Assembly (NCBI RefSeq): GCF_004197395.1
Contig: NZ_SELS01000021.1
Span: forward strand, 1 to 64,000
DNA length: 64,000 nt
Origin: Paraburkholderia sp. UYCP14C
GTDB lineage: Bacteria > Pseudomonadota > Gammaproteobacteria > Burkholderiales > Burkholderiaceae
Reading direction: 5' to 3'
Shown piece after piece: positions 19,334 through 30,336 of this stretch. Below the pieces are notes generated by a model. That model saw only the letters and a program-made list of their open reading frames with translations. It made no database searches and was not told where the DNA came from. A program made the position numbers and the translations under genes. How positions within the stretch are numbered: the first letter of the stretch is position 1; every line of letters starts with the position of its first letter.

Positions 19334-20305
19334 ATGAACGCTCCCGCCCCGCTCGAAATCAACGGCACCGCGATCGATGCGACCTTCGCCGAAGCCTTTC
19401 CGATGAAGGCGACCCGGCTAGTGATCACCGCGCACACGCCGACCTGGGCGATGCACGCGGCGAACTCGCTGACGGGCTTCGCGACCTCGGTGATCGGCTG
19501 CGGCTGCGAGGCGGGCGTCGAGCGCACGCTCGCTCCCGATGCAACGCCCGACGGCCGGCCCGGCGTCGCGGTGCTGCTGTTCGCGGTGTCGTCGAAGGAG
19601 CTCGCGAAGCAGATCGGGCGGCGCGTCGGCCAGTGCGTGCTCACCTGCCCGAGCACGGCCGTCTACGGCGGCATCGATCCGGCCACGAGCCGCGCGCCGC
19701 TGTCGGACCCGGCGCCGCTCGGCAGTGGGCTGCGCTTTTTCGGCGACGGCTGGCAGATCGCAAAGATGCTCGACACGGGCAACGGCCCCACGCGTTACTG
19801 GCGCGTGCCGGTGATGGACGGCGAGTTCGTCTGCGAAGACACGGCGGCGACGGTCAAGGCCGTCGGCGGCGGCAACCTGCTGCTGCTCGCGCGCGACCTC
19901 GACGCCGCGCTTGCCGCCGCCGAAGCCGCCGTCGCCGCGATGCGCCGGCTGCCGAACGTGATCACGCCTTTTCCCGGCGGCATCGTGCGCTCGGGCTCGA
20001 AGATCGGCTCGAAGTATGCGGGCGCGACCGCGTCGACCAACGACGCGTTCTGTCCCAGCCTGATCGGTCTCGCGGCGCGCAGCGAGTTGAGCGCGGAGGT
20101 GGGCTGCGTGCTGGAGATCGTCATCGACGGTCTGACCGACGCCGACGTCGGTGCGGCGATGACAGCCGGTATCGGCGCAGCCGCCGGGCTCGGCCGCGCG
20201 GCCGGCGTGCTGCGCATTTCGGCGGGCAACTACGGCGGCAAGCTCGGCCCGTACCACTTTCATTTGCGCGAGCTGGCGGCGGGACTCAACGGGAGTCGCG
20301 CATGA
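19334..20305 (+). CDS. fhcD: Formylmethanofuran:H4MPT formyltransferase subunit
   Basis: FhcD transfers the formyl group between H4MPT and the methylofuran cofactor in the cytosol. The 323-residue product has the two-domain Ftr fold, with the start LEINGTAIDATFAEAFPMKATRL, VLLFAVSSKELAKQIGRRVGQC, FGDGWQIAKMLDTG and FPGGIVRSGSKIGSKY. C-terminal AGNYGGKLGPYHFHLREL is typical. It is slightly longer than archaeal Ftr. The gene lies between fhcA and fhcC in one operon. Confidence 0.95.
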   Translation: MNAPAPLEINGTAIDATFAEAFPMKATRLVITAHTPTWAMHAANSLTGFATSVIGCGCEAGVERTLAPDATPDGRPGVAVLLFAVSSKELAKQIGRRVGQCVLTCPSTAVYGGIDPATSRAPLSDPAPLGSGLRFFGDGWQIAKMLDTGNGPTRYWRVPVMDGEFVCEDTAATVKAVGGGNLLLLARDLDAALAAAEAAVAAMRRLPNVITPFPGGIVRSGSKIGSKYAGATASTNDAFCPSLIGLAARSELSAEVGCVLEIVIDGLTDADVGAAMTAGIGAAAGLGRAAGVLRISAGNYGGKLGPYHFHLRELAAGLNGSRA

Positions 20306-21138
20306 GCACGACCACGTTGCGCGTGAAGGCGCCGCCCGGCTTTCGTGTCGACGCGACCGCGCTGTCGCCGGCGGCGCTGGCCGGCATGAGCGTGGCCGAG
20401 ATCGAGCGCGTCGTGCTGCCGGCCGGCAACGAGCGCTGCGCGGTCGGCGACGTGTTCGAGGTTTCGCGCGATGACGCGCCTGGGTCCGGCGACGCCCTGG
20501 CCACGCTGCTGATCGACGGCGCAGGGCGGTGGCTCGACCGGCTCGGCGCGCAGATGGACGGCGGGCGGCTCGTCGCGCGCGGTTCGGTCGGCGACTACAG
20601 CGGCTTCAGGATGAGCGGCGGCTTGCTTCAAATCGACGGCGACGCGGGCCACTTCACCGCTTGCGAACTGCGCGGCGGACGCGTGACGGTGCGCGGCGAC
20701 AGCGGCGATTTCGCCGCCGGCGCGCTGACGGGCGACATGGAAGGCATGAGCGGCGGCACGCTGACGATCCACGGCAACGCGGGCGCGCGGCTCGCCGACC
20801 GGATGCGCCGCGGCCTCGTGCTGGTCGGCGGCAACGCGGGCGACTTCGCGGCGTCGCGGCTGGTGGCGGGCACCGTCGGCGTGGCGGGGCATTTGGGCGC
20901 ACATTATGCCTATGCAATGAGGCGCGGCACGCTGCTGCTCGCGCAACGGCCCGAGCCCCTGCCGCCCTTGACATTCACCGGCGGCGGCCACGGATTCGAC
21001 GTATTCTGGTCATTGCTCATACGTAGTCTCGCGACCGAAATCGCGCCGTTTTCGCAGTGGCGCGCGGACCGTCTGCCGGTTCGTTTTACGGGCGACCTCG
21101 CGGTCGACGGTCGCGGCGAAATACTGATCGCCGGCTGA
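20302..21138 (+). CDS. fhcC: Formyltransferase/hydrolase complex subunit C
   Basis: FhcC is the beta-helix subunit that holds the complex together; it resembles the C-terminal domain of glutamate synthase. The 278 residues start MSTTTLRVKAPPGFRVDAT and contain a ladder of G-x2-G-x3-G turns such as GSVGDYSGFRMSGG, GDSGDFAAGALTGDMEG and GGNAGDFAASRL. The ATG overlaps the fhcD stop (ATGA), so the start is well fixed. It ends the fhcBADC operon, seven bases before the cytochrome b561 gene. Confidence 0.93.
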   Translation: MSTTTLRVKAPPGFRVDATALSPAALAGMSVAEIERVVLPAGNERCAVGDVFEVSRDDAPGSGDALATLLIDGAGRWLDRLGAQMDGGRLVARGSVGDYSGFRMSGGLLQIDGDAGHFTACELRGGRVTVRGDSGDFAAGALTGDMEGMSGGTLTIHGNAGARLADRMRRGLVLVGGNAGDFAASRLVAGTVGVAGHLGAHYAYAMRRGTLLLAQRPEPLPPLTFTGGGHGFDVFWSLLIRSLATEIAPFSQWRADRLPVRFTGDLAVDGRGEILIAG

Positions 21139-21145
21139 GGCAACT

Positions 21146-21802
21146 ATGTCAGCCAGGACTGAAACGGTGTTCGGAAAAGAAGAAACGTCCCGCCACGATG
21201 TTGCATGGAGACAGGGCATGACGACAGCGGATTCTCCAAACGCGAAGCCTGATATCGACGTCAACGCGCATGCCGGTGCCGGCGGACCGCGCTATGCGGG
21301 GCTGCTGATCGCGCTGCACTGGCTGATCGCGCTCGGCATCCTGGGACTGCTCGCGCTTGGCCTCTATATGGTCGGACTGCCGAAGGGCTTGCCTGTCAAA
21401 GCGACGCTGATCAATCTGCACAAGTCGCTCGGACTGACGGTTTTCCTGCTGGTGCTTTTGCGCATCGTCGCGCGGCTGGTCCTTCACCGGCCTCCGCTGC
21501 CGCCGATGCCACCGTGGCAACGCGCCGCCGCGCGCATTACGCAGGGTCTTTTATATGTCGGCATGGTGGCGATGCCGCTTGCCGGATATCTCGGCTCGTC
21601 GTTCAACAGCTACGGCACGCGCTTCTGGGGCATCCTGCTGCCGAAGTGGGGTTGGGACGACGCGCATCTGCGCGGTTTGTTCTTCGGCCTTCACCAGGCG
21701 ATCGGCTACGTGTTGATCGCGCTGATCGTGCTGCACGTGGCGGGCGCGTTCAAGCATCAGTGGATCGATCGCGACAACCTGCTCGCGAGGATGCTGCCAT
21801 GA
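21146..21802 (+). CDS. Cytochrome b561 family membrane protein
   Basis: This is a four-helix inner-membrane diheme cytochrome. Histidines in the helices (ALHWLIALG, NLHKSLGLTVF, FGLHQAIGYVL and VLHVAGAFKH) are the expected heme ligands. Two starts are possible: 21146, with GAGG five bases upstream and directly after fhcC, or 21218, with GGAGACAGGG upstream. The shorter form gives the usual length for the family. It sits between the fhc and pqq genes and overlaps the next gene by four bases. A role in passing electrons to or from the quinone pool is inferred. Confidence 0.85.
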   Translation: MSARTETVFGKEETSRHDVAWRQGMTTADSPNAKPDIDVNAHAGAGGPRYAGLLIALHWLIALGILGLLALGLYMVGLPKGLPVKATLINLHKSLGLTVFLLVLLRIVARLVLHRPPLPPMPPWQRAAARITQGLLYVGMVAMPLAGYLGSSFNSYGTRFWGILLPKWGWDDAHLRGLFFGLHQAIGYVLIALIVLHVAGAFKHQWIDRDNLLARMLP

Positions 21803-22845
21803 CGACGCGAAGCTCATCGCGCAGTGGATCACGCCCAGCGCCGGCAGCCGCCGCGCTCGAAACCCATACGCTGCGCACGCGCGATGGCCATCGCGTGTGG
21901 TACGCGCTAGCCGGCGCTCCGGACGGCGTGCCGGTCGCGGTGCTGCATGGCGGCCCCGGCAGCGGCAGTCAGCCCGGCGCGCTGCGGCTCTTCGATCTGC
22001 AGCGCTTTCGCGTCGTGCTGATCGACCAGCGCGGCACCGGTGCGTCGACGCCGCACGGCAGCGTGCGCCACAACCGCACCGACTATCTGATCGCCGATCT
22101 CGAAGCGATTCGCGCGCGGCTCGGCTTCGCGCGTTGGGGCGTGCTCGGCGGCTCGTGGGGCGCGGCGCTCGCGCTCGCGTACGCGGGGCAGTGTCCGCGG
22201 TCGGTGACGGGCGTCGTGCTGCGCGGCCTGTTTCTGACCTCCGCACGTGAAGTGCGCGGGTTGTTCGTCGGCTCACGCAAGCGTGCGCCGCGTGCGTGGT
22301 CGACACTGCGTGCCGCTGCACGCTGCAAGCGACCCGCGACGCTGGCCGCGCGATGCAACGCGAGCTTGCAGTACGGCGCGAACGAAGCACGGCAACTACG
22401 GCTCGCGATCGCGTGGCGTGGTTATGAAAACGCGGTACTCGCGAGCACATCATCGCGAGGTGCCGCCCGACGACGCGGAGAACCGCGCAACGCACACGAC
22501 TCCCAACGCCACACCCGCAAGCTGATCGGCAAATACCGGATTCAGGCGCACTACCTCGCGCATGACTGCTGGCTCGGCGAAACGCGTTTGCTGTCGCTCG
22601 CGCGCCGCGCGGCCGCGGCCGGTGTGACGATCGCGGCCGTGCACGGCGCGCGCGATCCGGTGTGTCCGCGCGGCAATCTGCGGCGTCTGTCGCGCGCGGT
22701 GCCTTCGGCGCGCGTCGAGTCCGTGAGCGCGGCGGGTCATCTGGCGAGCGACCCCGCGCTGCACGCACGCGTCGCGCACGCGCTCGCCATGATATTTACT
22801 CCCACCGACGAAGAGGGGCGCTCCAACATGCGTCGCGCGGCATGA
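21799..22845 (+). CDS. Alpha/beta hydrolase, proline iminopeptidase-like (S33)
   Basis: The 348-residue protein has the peptidase S33 layout: oxyanion loop LHGGPGSGSQPG, DQRGTGASTPHG, nucleophile Ser in GGSWGAALALAYAG, the lid segment IAWRGYENAVL with KYRIQAHYLAHDCWL, then Asp in VHGARDPVCP and His in SAAGHLASDP. The start overlaps the cytochrome gene (ATGA) and its stop overlaps pqqB, so it is translated within the pqq operon. Proline iminopeptidases remove N-terminal Pro. Here it may trim or degrade PqqA-derived peptides, a role played by other proteases elsewhere. That is inference. Confidence 0.8.
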   Translation: MTTRSSSRSGSRPAPAAAALETHTLRTRDGHRVWYALAGAPDGVPVAVLHGGPGSGSQPGALRLFDLQRFRVVLIDQRGTGASTPHGSVRHNRTDYLIADLEAIRARLGFARWGVLGGSWGAALALAYAGQCPRSVTGVVLRGLFLTSAREVRGLFVGSRKRAPRAWSTLRAAARCKRPATLAARCNASLQYGANEARQLRLAIAWRGYENAVLASTSSRGAARRRGEPRNAHDSQRHTRKLIGKYRIQAHYLAHDCWLGETRLLSLARRAAAAGVTIAAVHGARDPVCPRGNLRRLSRAVPSARVESVSAAGHLASDPALHARVAHALAMIFTPTDEEGRSNMRRAA

Positions 22846-23756
22846 AGATCAAGGTACTCGGCTCGTCGGCGGGCGGCGGTTTTCCGCAGTGGAACTGCAA
22901 TTGCCGCAATTGCGATGGCGTGCGGCGCGGCACGGTGAAGGCGACGCGCCGCACGCAGTCGTCGATCGCGCTCAGCGCGAACGGCGAGGACTGGCTGCTC
23001 GTCAACGCATCGCCCGATCTGCTCGCGCAGATCGCCGCGCATCCCGAGCTTCAGCCGGCGCGGCGCGCGCGCGACAGCGGCATTGCCGCGGTACTCGTGA
23101 TCGACGCGCAGATCGATCACGTGACCGGCCTCTTGATGCTGCGCGAACGCGACACGCCGCTGCCGCTGTACGCGACCGATGCGGTCTGGCAAGACCTGCG
23201 CTCGGGCTTTCCGGTCGCGCCGATCCTGTCGCACTACTGCGGTGTCGAGCATCGCCGCATCGCGCTCGACGGTGCGCCGCTCGCGGTCGACGCGCTGCCC
23301 GGCATCCGCATCGACGCACTGCCGCTGTCGAGCAAGGCGCCGCCGTACTCGCCGCATCGCAACGCGCCGGAGCGCGGCGACAACATCGGGCTCGTGCTGA
23401 CGAACCTGCAATCGGGCCAGCGCGTGTTCTACGCGCCGGGGCTCGGCGCGATCGAGCCGCACGTGCTCGCGGCGATGCGCGAGGCCGATCTGCTGCTGGT
23501 CGACGGCACGCTGTGGACCGGCGACGAAATGATCCGCCTCGGCCTGTCGAAGAAGACCTCGGCAGATATGGGCCATCTGCCGCAGAGCGGCGCGGGCGGC
23601 ATGATCGAAACGCTCGATTCGCTCGGCGCGAAGCGCAAAGTGCTGATCCATATCAACAATACGAATCCGATCCTGATCGAAGACGGCCCCGAGCGGCGCA
23701 TGCTGGGCGAGCATGGGATCGAGGTCGCCTACGACGGAATGAGCTTCGAGCTTTGA
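22842..23756 (+). CDS. pqqB: PqqB, PQQ biosynthesis oxygenase
   Basis: PqqB has a metallo-beta-lactamase fold and hydroxylates the excised Glu-Tyr intermediate. The 304-residue product opens MKIKVLGSSAGGGFPQWNCN with the CNCRNC cysteine cluster. It has VLVIDAQIDHVTGLLMLRE, LLLVDGTLWTGDEM, MGHLPQSG and VLIHINNTNPIL, all typical of PqqB. The ATG overlaps the preceding stop. A 72-base gap follows before pqqC. Confidence 0.96.
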   Translation: MKIKVLGSSAGGGFPQWNCNCRNCDGVRRGTVKATRRTQSSIALSANGEDWLLVNASPDLLAQIAAHPELQPARRARDSGIAAVLVIDAQIDHVTGLLMLRERDTPLPLYATDAVWQDLRSGFPVAPILSHYCGVEHRRIALDGAPLAVDALPGIRIDALPLSSKAPPYSPHRNAPERGDNIGLVLTNLQSGQRVFYAPGLGAIEPHVLAAMREADLLLVDGTLWTGDEMIRLGLSKKTSADMGHLPQSGAGGMIETLDSLGAKRKVLIHINNTNPILIEDGPERRMLGEHGIEVAYDGMSFEL

Positions 23757-23828
23757 AGTGCGCGGTGAAGAGTACGGAGAGATGCGGTAGCGAGGCTCGG
23801 CTGTGAACGACGATAAAACGGAGACGGC

Positions 23829-24587
23829 ATGAACGCGAAAGATATTCAGGACACGACACCAACACGCGACGCAGGTATCACGGGAACCGAGGGCATCGAC
23901 CGGCCCGCCTGGAGCCGTGAGGAATTCGAGGCGCAGTTGCGCGCGAAGGGCACCGCCTATCACATCCACCATCCGTTCAACGTCAAGATGAATAGCGGGG
24001 GCTGCTCGCGCGAACAGATTCGCGGCTGGGTCGCGAACCGCTTCTACTATCAGATCAACATTCCGCTGAAGGATGCGGCCGTGCTGTCGAACTGTCCGGA
24101 CCGCGACACGCGCCGCCGCTGGGTGCTGCGCATTCTCGATCACGACGGCTACGACGGCGCGGAAGGCGGCATCGAAACCTGGGCGCGTCTCGCGGACGCG
24201 GTCGGCCTCACGCGCGACGAACTGTGGTCGCTCGAACACGTAACGCCGGGCGTGCGCTTCGCCGTCGATGCCTACGTGAATTTCGCGCGCCGCGCGCCGT
24301 GGCAGGAAGCGGTGTGCTCGTCGCTGACCGAGATGTTCGCGCCGCAGGTGCATCGCGACCGGCTCGCGAGCTGGCCCGAGCACTATCCGTGGATCGAGCC
24401 TGACGGTCTCGCGTATTTCCGTTCGCGCATCTCGCTCGCGCAGCGCGACGTGCAGCACGGGCTCGAAGTCACGCTCGCGCATTTCACGCGACGCGATCAG
24501 CAGGAGCGAGCGCTCGAGATCCTGCAGTTCAAGCTCGACATTCTGTGGACCATGCTCGACGCGATCGAGAAGGCGTTTCCGCAATGA
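23829..24587 (+). CDS. pqqC: PqqC, pyrroloquinoline-quinone synthase
   Basis: PqqC carries out the last step, a cofactor-free eight-electron oxidation and ring closure that yields PQQ. The 252 residues include [37 protein letters not shown] and [19 protein letters not shown], which hold the His, Tyr and Arg residues of the active site. The first 25 residues are an extra non-conserved leader. The stop overlaps pqqD (ATGA). In some genomes pqqC and pqqD are fused; here they are separate. Confidence 0.97.
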   Translation: MNAKDIQDTTPTRDAGITGTEGIDRPAWSREEFEAQLRAKGTAYHIHHPFNVKMNSGGCSREQIRGWVANRFYYQINIPLKDAAVLSNCPDRDTRRRWVLRILDHDGYDGAEGGIETWARLADAVGLTRDELWSLEHVTPGVRFAVDAYVNFARRAPWQEAVCSSLTEMFAPQVHRDRLASWPEHYPWIEPDGLAYFRSRISLAQRDVQHGLEVTLAHFTRRDQQERALEILQFKLDILWTMLDAIEKAFPQ

Positions 24588-24859
24588 ACGACTCGACACG
24601 TGAACCCGCCACGCCGCTCGCGATCGCGAAGCCATTCCGCCTGCAATGGGAGCCCGCGCAGAACGCGCACGTGCTGCTGTACCCGGAGGGCATGGTGAAG
24701 CTCAATCAAAGCGCCGGCGAAATCCTCAAGCGCTGCGACGGCACGCGCGACATCGACACGCTGATCGCCGAGCTGGAACAGGCGTTCAATACGACCGGCA
24801 TCGGCAGTGAGGTGCGGGCCTTCATCGCCGACGCGCATGGGCGCGGCTGGCTGGAGTAG
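24584..24859 (+). CDS. pqqD: PqqD, PqqA chaperone
   Basis: PqqD binds PqqA and presents it to PqqE. The 91-residue protein has the RiPP-recognition fold: [36 protein letters not shown] and a helical C terminus ending [12 protein letters not shown]. The start overlaps the pqqC stop and the pqqE start follows four bases after its stop, so the three are coupled. Confidence 0.95.
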   Translation: MNDSTREPATPLAIAKPFRLQWEPAQNAHVLLYPEGMVKLNQSAGEILKRCDGTRDIDTLIAELEQAFNTTGIGSEVRAFIADAHGRGWLE

Positions 24860-24863
24860 CGCG

Positions 24864-26102
24864 ATGACCGATCTTTCCCAACCAGGCTCTGAGGCCGGCG
24901 CGCAGCCGCAGGACAGCGCGGCCGCCGCGGTGCCGCCGCCGCTGTGGCTGCTCGCGGAGCTGACCTATCGTTGTCCGCTGCATTGCGCGTTCTGCTACAA
25001 CCCGCTCGACTACACCGATCACAACCGCGAACTGAGCACCGCGCAATGGCTCGACGTGCTGCGCGAGGCGCGCGCGCTCGGCGCGGTGCAGCTGGGCTTT
25101 TCGGGCGGCGAGCCGCTGGTGCGCGACGATGTCGAAATCCTCGTCGAAGAAGCGCATCGGCTCGGCTTCTACACGAACCTGATCACCTCGGGCGTCGGTC
25201 TGACCGATCAGCGCCTCGGCGATCTGAAAGCCGCCGGGCTCGATCACATCCAGCTGTCGTTCCAGGATTCGACGCAGCAGTTGAACGACTTCCTGAGCAG
25301 CACGCGCACGTTCGAGCTGAAGCAGCGCGTCGCCGCCGCGCTCAAACGGCACGGCTTTCCGATGGTGATGAACTGCGTGCTGCATCGCTACAACCTGCCG
25401 CACGTCGACAAGATCATCGACATGGCGCTCGCGTTGGGCGCCGAATATCTGGAGCTCGCGAACACGCAGTACTACGGCTGGGCGCGTGAGAACCAGGCGC
25501 AATTGATGCCGACGCGCGAACAGCTCGAAGAAGCCGAAGCGGTGGTCGCGCGCTATCGCCGCACGCATGGCGAGCGCTGCAAGATCTTCTTCGTCGTACC
25601 CGACTACTTCGAGCGCCGCCCGAAGCGTTGCATGAACGGCTGGGGCGCGGTGTTCCTCGGCATCGCGCCCGACGGCGCCGCGCTGCCGTGTCACGCGGCG
25701 CGCGGCCTGCCCGGCCTCGCGCTGCCGAACGTGAAGGACATGCCGTTACGCGAGATCTGGTACGACAGCGACGCGTTCAACCGCTTTCGCGGCGTGAAGT
25801 GGATGAAGGAGCCGTGCCGCAGCTGCGACGAGAAGGAACGCGACCTCGGCGGCTGCCGCTGCCAGGCATTCCTGCTGACCGGCGACCCGGCCAACGCCGA
25901 CCCCGTCTGCGACAAATCGCCGTTTCACGAAACCGTGGTCAAGATCGTGCGGAACGCGGCATCGGAACACGAGGCGACAGCAGCAGCACGCGAACAGCCG
26001 ATCCTGTTCCGCAACGACGCCAACTCGCGCAAGCTCGCGGCGGCTGCCCGCGAGCCCGACGCTCACGGCGATAACCGAGCATCACCCGGAGGCCAAAAAT
26101 GA
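24864..26102 (+). CDS. pqqE: PqqE, radical SAM cross-linking enzyme
   Basis: PqqE forms the carbon-carbon bond between Glu16 and Tyr20 of PqqA. The radical SAM motif is Cys37-x3-Cys41-x2-Cys44 in LTYRCPLHCAFCYNP, followed by the SAM-binding QLGFSGGEPLVRDD. The SPASM-type auxiliary cluster cysteines appear near the end, in LPCHAARG, CRSCDEKERDLGGCRCQ and DPVCDKS. At 412 residues it is longer than many PqqE proteins because of a charged, Ala-rich C-terminal tail of about 40 residues. Its stop overlaps the response regulator start. Confidence 0.96.
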   Translation: MTDLSQPGSEAGAQPQDSAAAAVPPPLWLLAELTYRCPLHCAFCYNPLDYTDHNRELSTAQWLDVLREARALGAVQLGFSGGEPLVRDDVEILVEEAHRLGFYTNLITSGVGLTDQRLGDLKAAGLDHIQLSFQDSTQQLNDFLSSTRTFELKQRVAAALKRHGFPMVMNCVLHRYNLPHVDKIIDMALALGAEYLELANTQYYGWARENQAQLMPTREQLEEAEAVVARYRRTHGERCKIFFVVPDYFERRPKRCMNGWGAVFLGIAPDGAALPCHAARGLPGLALPNVKDMPLREIWYDSDAFNRFRGVKWMKEPCRSCDEKERDLGGCRCQAFLLTGDPANADPVCDKSPFHETVVKIVRNAASEHEATAAAREQPILFRNDANSRKLAAAAREPDAHGDNRASPGGQK

Positions 26103-26761
26103 GTGCCGACACCATCTCGGTTCTGCTCGTCGACGACCATGCGGTCGTGCGCGAAGGTTACCGGCGTCTGCTCGAACTGAATGCCGACGTTGCGGTGTGC
26201 GGCGAAGCGGGCGACGCCGCGCAGGCCTACCAGCGTTTTTGCGCGCTGCGGCCCGACGTGGTCGTGATGGACGTGTCGCTGCCGGGCGCGAGCGGCATCG
26301 AAGCGATGCGGCGCATGCTGGCGCGCGAGCCGGATGCGCGCGTGCTGATCTTCAGCGTGCATGAGGAATCGATCTTCGTGCGGCGCGCGCTCGACGCGGG
26401 CGCGCTCGGCTACGTGACCAAGGCGAGCGCGCCCGACGTGCTGGTCGAAGCGGTGCGCTCGATTGCGCGGCGCGCCGGCTATCTGAGCCCGGACATCTCG
26501 CAGGCGCTCGCGCTGCGCACCGCGTTCAACGAAGGGCCGCCGGGGCGGCAGCTGTCGGCGCGCGAGTTCGAGGTGCTGCGGCTGCTCGTGCAGGGCTATA
26601 CGCTACCGAGCATCGCCGAAAAACTGGGCTTGAGTCAGAAGACGGTGGCCAATCATCAATCGGTGATCCGGCAGAAGTTCGGCGCCGACAACGGCGTGCA
26701 GCTCGCGCAGATGGCGAGCCGCCTCGGACTTCAGTTCACGGGCTCGGCCAGTCCCGCGTGA
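26099..26761 (+). CDS. NarL/FixJ-type response regulator
   Basis: The 220-residue protein has a receiver domain, SVLLVDDHAVVREGYRRLL, with the phosphoacceptor Asp58 in VVVMDVSLPG and a Lys in GYVTKAS. A LuxR-type helix-turn-helix follows (LSAREFEVLRLLVQGY, SIAEKLGLSQKTVANH). The ATG overlaps the pqqE stop, so it is made with the PQQ enzymes. The convergent sensor kinase gene overlaps its end. Similar regulators control alcohol-dehydrogenase and methanol-oxidation genes in other bacteria. The likely targets, the PQQ dehydrogenase and pqqA promoters, are inferred. Confidence 0.9.
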   Translation: MSADTISVLLVDDHAVVREGYRRLLELNADVAVCGEAGDAAQAYQRFCALRPDVVVMDVSLPGASGIEAMRRMLAREPDARVLIFSVHEESIFVRRALDAGALGYVTKASAPDVLVEAVRSIARRAGYLSPDISQALALRTAFNEGPPGRQLSAREFEVLRLLVQGYTLPSIAEKLGLSQKTVANHQSVIRQKFGADNGVQLAQMASRLGLQFTGSASPA

Positions 26762-27729
26762 GCGGGCACGCGCGCGCAGAACAGAAAACCACCCTGCGGC
26801 TCGCTCGCGACGTGAAACTCGCCGCCGAGCGCCTCGACGCGCTCGCGCATGCCGATCAGTCCGAGCCCGCTGCGCGGCCTGGTCAGATCGGTGCCGGGGC
26901 CGTCGTCGGCCATCGTGACGACGATCTCGTCGATCTGCGTGCCGTTGTCTTCACGCGGCGCGCGCACCATGAACAGTTCGACGCGCGAGCGGCGCGCGAA
27001 CTTCGACACATTCGTCAGCCCTTCCTGCACGAGCCGGTACAGCGTGATCGTCAACGCATCGCTGAGGCCGCTGAAATCGCCTTCGATCGTCATCGAGAAA
27101 GACGCTTCGGGCAAGCGCTCGCGCCAGCCTTCGACGCAGTGTTCGAGCGCGCTCGGCAAGCCGAATTCGTCGAGACCGATCGGCCGCAGGCGGCGAATCA
27201 TGCCGCCGATCTCGCGGTACACATGGGTCGCACTCTGCATCAGCCCAAGCGCGATGCGATGAATCTCCGGCTCGCGCTCGCCCGATAGATCGCGGATGCG
27301 CGCGGCATCCAGCGAGATCGCGTTCAGGTATTGACCCAGTTCGTCGTGCAGCTCGCGCGCCATATGGCGGCGCTCCTGTTCCTGCGCCTGCAGCGCCTGA
27401 CTGGCGAGGCGCCGGTTGTCGGCGAGCAGCCGTTCGGCCTCCTCTTCGAGCATGCGGCGATGACGCGCTTCGCGGCGCGCTTCGCGATAGCGGCGCCACG
27501 CGAACCACGCCAGCGCGATCGACAGCACCAGCAGCGCGCCCGGCAACTCGTCGAGCTGGAAGCGCTCCATGCCGCGCGTGAAGCGGTAGATCTTCTCGCT
27601 GAGATCGAAGCGCGCGCCGAGCACCGCCGCGAGCACGGTCACGGCGACGACCCAGCCGAGGTCGCGCCATATCGGCGACGGCGGCGGCGGACGGCCGGCG
27701 GAAGAGGAATGGATCGGTTCACTTGACAT
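26731..27729 (-). CDS. NarL-type sensor histidine kinase
   Basis: The 332-residue membrane sensor has two transmembrane segments (about 25-40 and 62-78) with a short external loop of only about 20 residues. It continues with a coiled linker, a HisKA_3 domain with His128 in EQERRHMARELHDELGQ, and an ATPase with TNVSKFARR, DDGPGTDL and SGLGLIGMRERVEALGG. It is convergent with the response regulator and overlaps it by 31 bases, so the pair probably act together. With so small an external loop, it may sense something in the membrane, for example quinone state. Confidence 0.88.
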   Translation of the reverse strand: MSSEPIHSSSAGRPPPPSPIWRDLGWVVAVTVLAAVLGARFDLSEKIYRFTRGMERFQLDELPGALLVLSIALAWFAWRRYREARREARHRRMLEEEAERLLADNRRLASQALQAQEQERRHMARELHDELGQYLNAISLDAARIRDLSGEREPEIHRIALGLMQSATHVYREIGGMIRRLRPIGLDEFGLPSALEHCVEGWRERLPEASFSMTIEGDFSGLSDALTITLYRLVQEGLTNVSKFARRSRVELFMVRAPREDNGTQIDEIVVTMADDGPGTDLTRPRSGLGLIGMRERVEALGGEFHVASEPQGGFLFCARVPAHAGLAEPVN

Positions 27730-27910
27730 GACGTCTGCATTCTACTCAGCGCTGGGACCCGCAGCGGGTTTTTGCGCGGGTTTTGGGAACGCTTCCCTGG
27801 CAGATCGGGAAAAGCTCCCGCGCGGCTTACAGACGCGTATGCGAAGCTTTACACCAACGTCAAACAACGCGCGCCACGCGCGTATATCGAGCCGGCAGGA
27901 GACAACAACG

Positions 27911-30286
<2,376 letters not shown>

Positions 30287-30288
30287 TG

Positions 30289-30327
30289 GCGATTCGCGAA
30301 GCGCGTCGCCGCGCTGCGCGAATTCGC
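30289..30327. terminator. Two-way hairpin between the receptor and beta-propeller genes
   Basis: Outer arms around gcgattcgcg and cgcgaattcgc, with inner arms agcgcg and cgcgct, close on a tcgc loop. It lies between two convergent stops. It lacks a T-run, but the long GC-rich stem suits transcript ends in both directions. Confidence 0.5.
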
Positions 30328-30336
30328 CTGCTTCAC

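Noticed and set aside
22200-22560. A frameshift in the S33 peptidase, because its middle section is Arg/Ala-rich.
   Set aside because: The frame resumes with conserved lid and catalytic segments (IAWRGYENAVL, HYLAHDCWL, VHGARDPV), so it is a diverged but intact gene.
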